This document shows positions 10,901 through 19,170 of a stretch of 64,000 nt of DNA, one piece after another. A program made the position numbers and the translations under genes. This DNA is from Acanthosoma haemorrhoidale (Eukaryota > Arthropoda > Insecta > Hemiptera > Acanthosomatidae), in the NCBI GenBank assembly GCA_930367205.1, contig OV884009.1:119549454-119613453 (forward strand), given 5' to 3'. The notes beneath the pieces are model-generated. The model did not search any database, was not told the DNA's origin, and saw nothing but the letters and a program-made list of their open reading frames with translations. Numbering within the stretch: position 1 is the first letter of the stretch; each line of letters opens with the position of its first letter.

Positions 10901-13682
10901 AATTTATTCAGCATTAACTTGCATATAATTTAAGTATTAGACCTATCTACATCGAGCCTGCCATGAATTCAATGCGACAAAATAACAAAGAATACGTACA
11001 CTAGCGAGGAAATTTGTTTGAATTAATTGAAGAATTTTAGTAACATAAATTTGGGGTAATGGGGGGGGGTATTCAGGTTGGCTAGGACAGTATTGAAAAG
11101 TGATAGAAAGTGGAACATTGCTACACCTGTTATGTAGTTATAATAATTTAAATTATTTTTATTTGTGTTATTAATAATTTATTGAAATAATTAAGCGTGG
11201 TCAAGCGTCTTTCAACATCTCTTCATTCTAAAATTTGTATGTGTACTCAATCACCCTTGTTGTGTCTTCGCTTAGTCACTCCTTATTTAAGTGTGAACCC
11301 TAAAAATAAAACATACTAAAATTCTTCTTATTAGCCTGACACAAGGGGAATGTTGGCGCTTTTTCAGAAAGATTGGGACAAGTTTATATATGTCTTACAC
11401 GACCACGGTCAAGAAAATGATCCAACAGGACTTGAATTTTAAAATGATCTTTAAGAGCCCGGATCAAGCTGTACCGTCAGATCTCAGTTAAATCACTCTT
11501 ATTCTCTTATTTCTTCCCCCTTATCGAATACACCTTAAAGACGCAAATACAAATTCACAGATATTCCAACATAGGTCACTTGATAAATGCCACACCTAGC
11601 TGACTTTAATACTGTAAAATATATTTTAGCTGTTCACAATTTGTTGAAAAGTATATTTTCAGTGGTTTGACAGATAAATAAAGTACTTTAGGTCAAATAT
11701 AAAGAGTAGTACTTTTATAATCATTGGATTATAGCTCACGTCCGTTTATAACGAAGAAACTCACGTCCCCATTCCACATTCGACACGTTCCATGTATTTA
11801 GAGTCCAACCTATCTCTACATATCCCACTTGAAAGTACCTTGAAGAAAACATTATATGTAGAAATATTGCAAATTTTAATCATTGTCATACTAAAAACAA
11901 TTGACTTGCCTTCTAAGTTTGTTTACTTCTCTCTTCCACTTTTCTTTCTGCAAAGGTCTCTTCCCTCTACTACCACTCTCCACTAAACTTCGTTCGTTAG
12001 GAGAATGCCGATGAAATAGATTTGTAAGAAGAAAAAGCTGGCAAGATATGTCACAAGTCGAAAGACCGGTGACATCGGTAGGTCAACAGACGATGAGTTA
12101 GTAAGGTGGGTCGGAATAAGAAGTGGAGGGGGCGTTGGGTCCCCCCTTCTACTCAGAGGCGTTCTCTTGGCAAACGGACTCTAGTCCATTTGTAACAACA
12201 GAACTCATATTTTAGCAAAAAAACCCACACAAATATTGAAAAAACTAAACTGACCTCAAGAAGTTTAGAATTAACGAGATGTTTGTTTATATGTAGAACT
12301 AACTCAAGAAAAGTGAACTTCAAACAGCTGACTTCTTATCATTAAATATCTATATTTTACTGGGTTTTTGAGATATTTATTAGAGATATGTACAAAACGT
12401 CATTCAGATAACATAAAAGTTAAAAATGAGCTCGAGTGCCCTTTTTGCACCTACCCCCTCAATAACAGTTAATGATTTTCAGACATGTCTTCCAATTCGA
12501 GCAATGCGCATACGAAACACTAGTACATTCACTCCACATAACGTTTTCTTAGATGACGATTTGGCTTAAATATTTATTGAGCCACCCAGAGCTGAGTTTG
12601 AAATTAGAATGTGCCAAATTTGGTCCATATTCAGTCTTTTTATCCTTAATGAGCCCACAGAGATCCTCTTTTCTGATTTTGTTTTCAGCCATCCCTATGT
12701 TCAAAGTTGAAGGATTTATATTCTCATTCATCTACTTGAAAACTTTTAAAGGATTCAACAAGTAAATGACCATTAGTGAAAATCCTACTGGTTTCAGCTC
12801 CTTACTTAGTCGTCATTTCTTACTTTTTTCCTCATTTCTACATCTTTCTCCAGAGTCCAATTTCTTTTTCACGTTCCATCATGTTCGTTCAGGTTCTGTT
12901 CACTTCAAGCAAAATGTAAGCTGAATCCAAAATAGCACTCTCACTCCAAGTTAGAGAAACGATACGGTAAATAAAAATTATGAATCCCTTCCGGCAAGTG
13001 GTTTCGCACTATAATTGCTTGTTCGTATAGGTCTCCGAATTTCTATTCACTTGTCAAACAGTGTAACATTGTTTTTCTTATTTAATTTATATCCCTTCTA
13101 ATAAACGTAGTATGTGGACCTCGTTTGACATTTTTTGTTCAATATATAGACATTTGATTCCTAATAAAAATTCAAATTACTTGAAAAAGGTTTGAAATAA
13201 TGAGATTTTTGATATACGGAAGTTCGTTATTTAGAGGTTCGATTCAAATACTACAAGTATTTTTATTGAATAACAAATAAAACAAAGTATTTTAGTAGAA
13301 AAATTCTTGTTTTTTTTAAATTAAAAACTAATACTATTGCTAAAGCTACTTAAAATTACTAAACTGTAAAGGGAATCAACTGTACCTTAATCATGGCTAT
13401 CCTTCCGACTGCTGTGGTATGAGTTGTTAAGGGCCCGACGTGCCTTGCGCAGTATATTGTTCCAAATATTATCAATATGACCATCAATACCTTGGCCAGA
13501 CGAGCCATACTATGATTTGACAATACTTCTTTCATTGGAGAACAAATGGCATCCATTTCGTCTTGCGTGAAGCCCATTTTTTCACAAAAATCGTAGAAAG
13601 ACATCAGCTCAGCGTCTATAGCTTTTACTTTGTCAGAAAGGTCTTTGTGTTTCTTATTATTCCTGCTTGGTTTAGAAACCAT
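1742..13682 (-). CDS. Membrane-anchored JmjC/cupin_8-like protein, six exons seen, 3' end off window
   Basis: A gene of at least 320 codons recovered from splice signals. Coding exons in transcript order: 13386-13682, 10729-10827, 5130-5288, 4412-4548, 3637-3775 and 1742-1871, with junction phases 0, 0, 0, 2, 0 and an open phase 1 at the end; every junction keeps frame. Residues 1-62 are charged and basic, residues 65-79 form one hydrophobic helix, and the rest looks lumenal, with several Cys (114, 131, 134, 199, 234, 304, 308) and sequons at N182, N293 and N305. From about residue 133 the protein follows the JmjC/cupin_8 pattern: NYLSRNAPVIISDATDSW, TSNLRQGSPDLLSFLK, WFVHWQNCD, FYQKPYFLPN, WILMSSDY, IQLRG. 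Type II topology is inferred from the basic N-terminus. The position where active oxygenases carry HxD reads E-L-D, so catalysis is doubtful. The final exon should lie left of the window. Confidence 0.75.
2181..2380. repeat. Diverged direct repeat, copy 1
   Basis: Shares ordered matching blocks with 4038-4236: GTAAAGCCAC, a TTCAC..CCAGAA..ATTTTCT block, TTA.AGTTACA.ATATGGA, AATGTTGA(A/C)CCTGCTG and GAGGTCAC. Same orientation, clearly diverged. The two copies bracket the Tc1-like relic. The source element is not recognised. Confidence 0.5.
2742..3130 (+). pseudogene. Tc1-like transposase relic
   Basis: Plus-strand translation shows the order of parts of a Tc1-family transposase with stops and at least one frameshift: a helix-turn-helix-like start (VQGSFSGTHYVIK), the linker KRLGRPKKL (GRPKK hook), KKSNRDLAQEI, then in another frame VPTSIIRRKLLSIGRKVAFP, PRIKSLLLPANKHREFKF and NWTEEEW, which is where the N-terminal DNA-binding half meets the catalytic domain. 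The catalytic DDE region is not found. It sits in the intron between exons 5 and 6 of the JmjC-like gene. Inverted terminal repeats were not identified. Confidence 0.75.
3637..3775 (-). CDS. JmjC-like gene, exon 5
   Basis: One base plus 46 codons between acceptor GCATGTTATAG and donor AAAAAG then GTAAAT (phase 0). The peptide is QNCDIHAVKALRTFYQKPYF followed by LPNTISPAHFNWILMSSDY and a basic end RNYKK. The W-x-N-C-D and FY-x-(K/R)-PYF phrases are strong family markers and confirm the junction with exon 4. Confidence 0.8.
4038..4236. repeat. Diverged direct repeat, copy 2
   Basis: Partner of 2181-2380, same orientation, about 1.86 kb apart. It lies in the intron between exons 4 and 5 of the JmjC-like gene. 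It may be a local duplication or two copies of an unrecognised dispersed repeat. Confidence 0.5.
4412..4548 (-). CDS. JmjC-like gene, exon 4
   Basis: 45 codons plus two bases, from acceptor GAAAATTGTAG to donor CATTG then GTGAGT (phase 2). It encodes LYLDDGKLTESVPCVLTSNL, continues RQGSPDLLSFLK and ends KWFVHW, the Trp being completed by the first base of exon 5. The (CT)44 microsatellite lies in the intron between this exon and exon 3. Confidence 0.8.
4875..4962. repeat. (CT)44 microsatellite
   Basis: 88 bases of perfect CT repeat on the plus strand ((GA)n on the strand of the host gene), inside the 581-bp intron between exons 3 and 4 of the JmjC-like gene. It yields a spurious Arg-Glu repeat frame on the minus strand. 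Confidence 0.98.
5130..5288 (-). CDS. JmjC-like gene, exon 3 (start of cupin-like domain)
   Basis: 53 codons between acceptor TTTTTACTTTCAG and donor ACTCAG then GTAAAT, phase 0 at both ends. The segment NYLSRNAPVIISDATDSW (residues 159-176) is the usual opening of cupin_8/JmjC domains, where a chain enters the barrel after a phrase of the form R-x-x-P-V-v-i. A sequon lies at NVT near its end. Confidence 0.8.
5289..6559. other. Intron 2 sequence, 3' part, no gene seen
   Basis: AT-rich intron between exon 3 and retrotransposon B. The part from about 5540 to 6350 is less AT-rich and may be an old unrecognised repeat. I found no coherent coding frame. Confidence 0.5.
6892..9339 (-). pseudogene. 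Element B ORF2: endonuclease and reverse transcriptase, broken
   Basis: Remnants of one ORF2 spread over at least five frames. The endonuclease part (9339 down to about 8514) shows LLWNANGV, ITETRLTS, SVYCPPNKS, GGDFNAK and LSSDHSPLLL, the APE-type signature. The RT part (8433-7615) shows PGYDLLTPRIF, VLFPKPGKPP, ASSYRPISLLP and FGFRQRRSTAQQ up to FLDI. A deletion of about 140 bases relative to A then removes the rest of motif A and everything up to motif B, and a second of about 32 bases follows GSVLGP, shifting the frame. Motif C reads FEDD instead of FADD. The C-terminus (7257-6892) ends RRLKRQWPRDLL as in A. It cannot make active protein. Confidence 0.9.
9340..9698 (-). pseudogene. Element B ORF1, C-terminal fragment
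   Basis: 97 open codons (9633-9340) starting LRPSVSFADAARNRE, Gln/Pro/Ser-rich in the middle and hydrophobic Leu/Thr-rich at the end, closing VKLNP and TAA. It matches the region after the zinc knuckles of element C ORF1. ORF2 follows at once: the stop is next to GTGGAT, where an ATG may once have stood. The upstream RNA-binding part is missing through 5' truncation. Confidence 0.75.
9699..10728. other. Intron 2 sequence, 5' part, no gene seen
   Basis: AT-rich intron between retrotransposon B and exon 2 of the JmjC-like gene. I see no conserved frame or recognisable repeat. Confidence 0.5.
10729..10827 (-). CDS. JmjC-like gene, exon 2
   Basis: 33 codons between acceptor ATGTTTTACAG and donor CTG then GTATTT, phase 0 at both ends. 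It encodes SFWDWQYLFHEQCLIENPLY and ends in HEDCL, which meets SCE of exon 3 to give a lumenal C-x2-C pair. The intron before it (10828-13385) is 2.6 kb and the one after (5289-10728) is 5.4 kb and contains retrotransposon B. The donor is weaker than those of the other exons. Confidence 0.7.
10828..13385. other. Intron 1 of the JmjC-like gene
   Basis: 2.56 kb of AT-rich intron with a G9 run near 11061-11069 and a possible pogo/Tigger-type transposase fragment at 12549-12731. Nothing else was recognised. Confidence 0.6.
12549..12731 (-). pseudogene. Possible pogo/Tigger-type transposase DNA-binding fragment
   Basis: About 60 codons reading through MAENKIRKEDLCGLIKDKK and NFKLSSGWLNKYLSQ. The NFK-x-S-x-GWL phrase followed by a long helix resembles the second helix-turn-helix (CENP-B type) of pogo/Tigger transposases. 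No catalytic domain is seen nearby. It lies in intron 1 of the JmjC-like gene. It could also be chance, or an exon of unknown origin; the match rests on one phrase. Confidence 0.3.
13386..13682 (-). CDS. JmjC-like gene, exon 1 (start codon, transmembrane helix)
   Basis: 99 codons from ATG at 13680-13682. An acceptor (TATGTTACAG) ends two bases upstream at 13685, so at least one 5' UTR exon lies further right. The donor is ATTAAG then GTACAG at 13385. The peptide begins MVSKPSRNNKKHKDLSDK, is lysine-rich and helical, and contains the only strong hydrophobic run, VLMVILIIFGTIYCA (65-79). It ends in phase 0 and joins exon 2 to read IAMIK then VLSFWDWQY. Confidence 0.75.
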
Positions 13683-13684
13683 TC

Positions 13685-15345
13685 CTGTAACATAAGAGAG
13701 TAGAGTAAGCTCATATACCTTGAATGAATAATAAATAATGGGATCAACAAGATTATTCAACCAGCCTCGCCGTTTTTTTCTAATTATTCCAAAGTTTTAA
13801 TCTTTCTCGGTATATGCCGCAGTTCGCAGGTGTCGGGGGCGTCACTAGGGGAGTGCCTGATCACTCTAGCCCTGGTGACAAGTGCGGATTGATGTAGTTT
13901 ATAACATGGACCATTGTTCCATGTCGGCATTTTAATATCTGACTCCATTTATTGATAGGAATGTGTCCCGACAAGACACTATGTTCAAAAGAAAAAGGTA
14001 GAGAGGTAGCATAAAAGATAATACCGGTTCAGAGTTCAAACGGGGCACGGCAGTCTGGTAGGCTGAGGCGGCAGGTGTGAGACAGCGTGGCGACTCATAG
14101 GACAGCATAGAGAGAGTAGCGTCAGCCCTTATTTCCTGGCCTGTTTATACCATATTCCCCTACCTCGTGAGAGGTGCAGTTGCTGACAGGGGTATGTTTT
14201 ACGATACGTGGTGACCACTTAGTCATATGGCCGTTGGGATAAAAGGGTGTGTTTTTTATGGTTGCTAGCAGGGACTGAAGGTCTATTCTAATAGGGGTAA
14301 GTGTCCTTGCCCTAGGTTATATGGCAGTCAGGTGGCTAATTCTCTTGGTTTATTGCCGTCTGTCGGTGCCCGTATGTCTGCCTGCTTCCTACCACGTGCC
14401 GCGACCCTGATTTATTCCAAAGAAGCTTACAAGATTTACATTATATTATAATACATTACTAACCCGAGTGTAGGGTGATTTACATATATTTAGTGCTACG
14501 CTACAGCAGGTTTGCCTTGTCAACCTGCGAGACCAGGCGTAATGTCAACGTATTCGCTGTCATGTCAACTCTTCAAGCCAGCTTGCTTACTAATCCGAAC
14601 CCGCAGGTTGCCTGTCCGGTTAAAAGAAAGCCGGGAAGATCCACATAGTGTAGACATATTTCCAACTGGCTTTTCCTGCCTCCTTTTCTACTTCTCACTC
14701 CATTCACGTCCAATTTAATCAAGAGGTCAGTTAATCGTTCATTAATACTGTTTTACAGTCAGTCCCATTCATTTACGTACGTCAATTTATTTAATTCACG
14801 CCTTTTATAATAATAAAAAGCTTTATTTAAAACTCAACTTGTTACTAGTGTTATTACATGATCCGGTATCCTTCTTATGTTGAATGGTATTGGCTATAAC
14901 AATGATGTGTTATTATTGTGACCCCGAAAAAAAATTGGCGCATTTAGAATAATTCAAATACTTTATTTGCTTCCTAATAGCATTATTTTGGCTTTCAATT
15001 CTTTTTGTAATTATTAAATGTTTGAATAGTTTTTTATTTTCATTGTGAATTTTAGTTCTGTAATTCTTCAACTTTATTATGTTATTATTTTTAAATCTCG
15101 ACTATTATATTATTTTATTTTATTTATTCTTTCCATTTATTTGTTTCTTCGTTGTACGTTGTAGTAATAATTATTTTATCTTAGGACCTTCTATGCTGAA
15201 AACGGCCCAAATTAAAAATGTAAAGGACCTTTTGATATTAAGAGTGCAATTTAGTTATAGACTCAGTGCCATTTTATATATAAATATATATTTTTTTTCC
15301 ACCAAGAAAATTAGGTAACTATTATTTATTTTATTTTTTTTTGTA
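13685..15345. other. Upstream region of JmjC-like gene, no gene seen
   Basis: A somewhat GC-richer stretch (13.8-14.4 kb) followed by AT-rich sequence. The 5' UTR exon and promoter of the JmjC-like gene should be here or further right, but no splice donor or core promoter could be singled out. The 13.8-14.4 kb part may be an old transposable element. Confidence 0.4.
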
Positions 15346-16212
15346 GGTCCATCTTCTCTATAGGATAGTAAGATTCCAGGGAGAAAAGAAAGCGAAGGAA
15401 CGCCAATTGAGGACCAAACACCGACTTTCTCTGATGGAGTTTCAGGGGGGAGGGGCTCGCAATATAAGAGATAGCCTGGATCAGTTTAGCAAGGAAGTTG
15501 GTGGAATTGTTGATTATGATTGAAACAATCGTTAACGGAAATGAAAAATTATCCACGATCCACCTGGAGAGCACGAACAGCAACAGGAACATGAAGGACC
15601 AAGTCCAGCTATTCCTTCTCACTGCTGTAAAGGAGACGACCCTGGTCATCGTAGATGACGACGTCATGGTCCAGTCCATCGCAAAGGACACTGAAAAAGT
15701 CTTGTCTATGTTGATGCACCAGTCCCAGTCACTTGTAACCAAGGACTTTGAAGTTCCCTTGATACCTTGGCACTCCTAAAGGACTCAGCTGATACCCAGA
15801 AGCCCTAGCGGGAAACACAAAGGAAAGGTAAAGGCCGGTAGACTGAACCTCCCCCCCCCCTGAAAAAGTGGGCCGCTATGAGGTCGGTCCATCTAGAATG
15901 ACTCCTTGTCCCGGTCAAAAGACATCCGACAAGAGGGTAGAAGAAAGAGGAGGAAGAAGAAGAAGACCACAAGACAGGCACTGGTCATGACCAATAGGAG
16001 GGAGCTCGCCGCCAGACCTCCCAGCAGTGACCAGGTACCCAGGGTCTCCCGGAAGGGTCCACGGCAGCATTGAAGGAAACTCGAGTGAGATCCTAAAAAA
16101 TCTTCCAGAAAAGGACATAGGCCCAGACGCACAAGCTAATGCAGATACAGAGGATGTTACTGATTCGAGTCACGAGGGCGTGCAGGACTGTCTCCTTAAA
16201 TGGCCCAGGTAA
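15346..16212 (+). other. GC-richer block with splice-like ends, possible exon(s) of unknown gene
   Basis: Base composition changes abruptly after a strong polypyrimidine tract and acceptor (TTTTTTTTTGTAG at about 15345). From there one frame reads about 58 codons (RIVRFQGEKKAKERQLRTKH ... SKEVGGIVDYD, stop), overlapped by a second open frame of 93 codons (15498-15779). Near the other end a 61-codon frame (EILKNLPEKDIGPDAQANAD, ending KWPR) runs into a consensus donor, GGCCCAG then GTAAGAG at about 16212. The minus strand also has long frames (15326-15742, 15893-16302) rich in Leu, Ser and Phe. No frame spans the whole block and no family is recognised. It may be exons with frame changes, a processed or viral relic, or a noncoding RNA. 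Confidence 0.35.
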
Positions 16213-17174
16213 GAGTACTCTCGTGGACTTGATCCTACTGGAACAGTGCCACAGGACGCAGGGGAAGAGAGGACAGCTAGAAGAGATTCCATATCCTCTC
16301 AAGTAGGATATATATAGGATAAGTACCTAGTTTGGTCAAGTAGGATTAGTATTTTTTTAGGGGCTAGACTGAGACTTTTTTCTAAAAAGTTGGAAAAACT
16401 GAATTTTGAAGGGTAAAATTGTATATATAGAGAAGAACTGGTGGGATGATTGGAAGGTACAGTTTTATTAACTTAACACGAATCCCATTAGAATTGGTAG
16501 TGCGTGCTCTCATTACATCGGTTATAAGCCGGGCAGCCTCATGCTTTTTCTCTAAGTCCCTGATCTTCCATATCCACGGAGCAGGTCGGTGACGAACGTT
16601 ACAGGTTTTTAGGGAGGAGTTTTTTTAAGGAGGTTGTTAGTGAGATAGCCAAACATGGAGTAAATTTTGGAGCAGGAGTAAATAATATGCCATATAATAT
16701 ACAGAAAAACCTGCAGCAACAATGCTCTAAATATGCACTTTATTTCCTTTTTTAACATGTAAAATATTCAAATAACACATACTGAAATGAGAATTAAATT
16801 GGAGTGAATTAAAAAATGAAATCAAAACGATTTAAAAAAAAAAAAGTGCTGACTGGATTCTTTCTCTATCTTTCTATCTATATTTAGGTGTGACATGATT
16901 GTGACAATCACTATTGTACAGTCCACTTTTTGTGGTATTGGATATTTTTGCCTGTACATACCATATGGTATTTATTTTCCAAAATAACGTTTTTGACTGC
17001 TTTAAACTGTCATCTTCAGTTTTCTAAAATGAAAAGTTTCCTGATAAACAAAATATTAACTGCGCATATGGACACAACCCAAATACTAGATTATAAGTAA
17101 AAACGGTAACAATCAGTAATTCCAAATTGGTCGCTCTATTTTACTAAAATGAAAAGCTTGAGACATAAGTAATA
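16213..17174. other. AT-rich intergenic sequence
   Basis: No coherent coding frame or known repeat recognised. It leads into the 3' UTR of the minus-strand terminal exon at 17316. Confidence 0.5.
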
Positions 17175-17180
17175 TTTATT
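17175..17180 (-). promoter_or_regulatory. Poly(A) signal for terminal exon at 17316-17572
   Basis: AATAAA on the minus strand in the context GAGAAATAAATATT, about 135 bases downstream of the stop codon. Confidence 0.5.
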
Positions 17181-17315
17181 TCTCAAATATATTACTTGTA
17201 AAATTAAAAACATATTAGAAAGCACAACAATATACTAATCTCATGGCTACTCATCCAATTGATGGTGTGGAAAACTTTTAGAAAAGATTTAACACAATTA
17301 ATATCAGTTAAAACT

Positions 17316-17572
17316 TTAAAATATCTCTGCTACATCTACCGTATTCACTCTAGAACTGCCTTTATTTAGGAAGTATGGCGGGGGTGGGTTTTTTAGCATG
17401 CCTGTGTTTATTATTTCTTCCTTTTTATTTATATTATCCGATATTAGGGAATCTAATCGTTTTTCAATACTCTCCAGGCTATTAGTTAATGTTCTATCAT
17501 TTGTATGGTGTAGCAATGCAACTGTTGCACCATGCCTTTCTTCCGGTAGTTCCAGATAGAATTCCCTTCTTT
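17316..17572 (-). CDS. Probable terminal exon of an unidentified gene
   Basis: From an acceptor (TTATAATTTCTTTAAG) an open frame of 84 codons (after two bases completing a split codon) runs to TAA. The peptide has protein-like character: RREFYLELPEERHGATVALL, a charged helical stretch SLESIEKRLDSLISDNINKK that could form a coiled coil, then NPPPPYF and a polar tail ending DVAEIF. An AATAAA follows in the expected place. No family is recognised. Upstream exons would lie to the right, possibly beyond retrotransposon C, and none was identified. Its strand matches the JmjC-like gene, but the poly(A) signal and the distance argue for a separate gene. Confidence 0.5.
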
Positions 17573-18856
17573 CTTAAAGAAATTATAATAAAAATGTTTA
17601 GTTATAATCTATCCAGTGTTCTTAAACTTTTGACAGGCATGTCTATATTAGATGTGTGTATATTTTAAATACAGTATGAATGATAGAGTAAAGGCAATAT
17701 TGTATATATAGTATCCAAGTCTGGTGAGAAAACATTTTTCTGAAGCCATGAGGCGTTACAGTAGACGTAGCTAATTCTGGACCTTCCGGTTAGCTTTGCG
17801 GCTTAGTGTGGTCGCATCATTATACTATATTACAATCATGAGTGATGTCAGGGTTTGGACCAGTTTCTTAAGTACTTATGAATGATTGTAATAAAACTAT
17901 AGCAGCTTAAGCTGTAACAGAAAAACTGTCTAAAATATGTTCCAAAAAAAGCTATTATAATTTGATTAGCGGATAGATCTAAATACCCCATCTATATTGT
18001 TCACTCTTATAACATTATTCTTTGGAATCATGCCTTGTGAAATTTAATATGTCCTTAGTTAGGGAAAAACGTCATAAATTTAAATCTAAAATAACTTTTA
18101 GGCTTTAATAATTTTCACGTTGTTTTTTTACGACGCGTTATTATAATTTAACCAATTAGTAATCAGAAAGCCCCCAGGTATTGTTTTAAATACATGGTGG
18201 ACCACCAAACTATCTTTTAAGTTCTGTTTTTATGAAAAATTGAACACAAACCCGAAATTTTTTCCCTTCATAAGCTGTGGTTATTTGAATGATCTTGCCC
18301 TCCTATTTAGGATTTGAACATGGTATCTGGTATTTAAACGTACGTTGTCCTTGGATCCAAAGAGATATTCTAACCGTTCCATTTAAAAGTAATTGTTCTT
18401 TTTCTGACAATTCGTTAGTTACTCTCTTAGTTCCTTATCCATCATTTGTTAGTTCGTGTCATATTTGAATGAATCCCCCTTAGACCGACCTATCATTTAT
18501 TTTGCCTGTTCTTCCCAGGACCTATCGTTTCCAGCAGCTGAAAGTATTTAATTTTTAATTTACTAGCGTTTTAGTTCTTTATAGTAGTAAAAATCTTTTT
18601 TATTCATATTGGTGATTGATTTTTTTTAATATATATACTTGATTATAAAAACGTGTGTCTGTTGGAACAGATGGCATGGTTTTTTGTTTAGTTTTTTTAT
18701 TGTTATAATCTACATACGTATAAGCAAGGCAACGGAAACATTTATTTTCCTACTTTTTATATCATATGACTATTTATGACTTAAATTAGCAATGTTTGAA
18801 TTATCTTGGCTGACTGAAATGTTCCATGCTGTGAATACTTTGTACAAACTATTGTA
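17573..18856. other. AT-rich sequence, no gene seen
   Basis: About 1.3 kb between the candidate terminal exon and the 3' end of retrotransposon C. If the terminal exon is real this is intron. No exon or repeat was recognised. Confidence 0.5.
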
Positions 18857-19170
18857 TGTATAATTCCTTTATTGTGCTAAAATTACAATCTGCCTTGCTA
18901 AGCAATAAGTAATTAAGATATACTATCATTCATGCGATATTTACAATTCATCATTCACTCGCTCATTCATACAATATTTACAGACAGCCCAGAGGCCTCC
19001 CAAGTCCACATGCGAAGAGAAAGCGGAGTCTTGAGAAGTCCCCCACGCTCCTCCGTCAGCCGCGTCACCGGATACTAGCCAGTGGAGACTGACCAGGAGC
19101 GCGAGAGCCACACACGCTTAGGACATGATTGGAGAAACTGGCCATTGCCAGGACTCCCACTGTCACGCAA

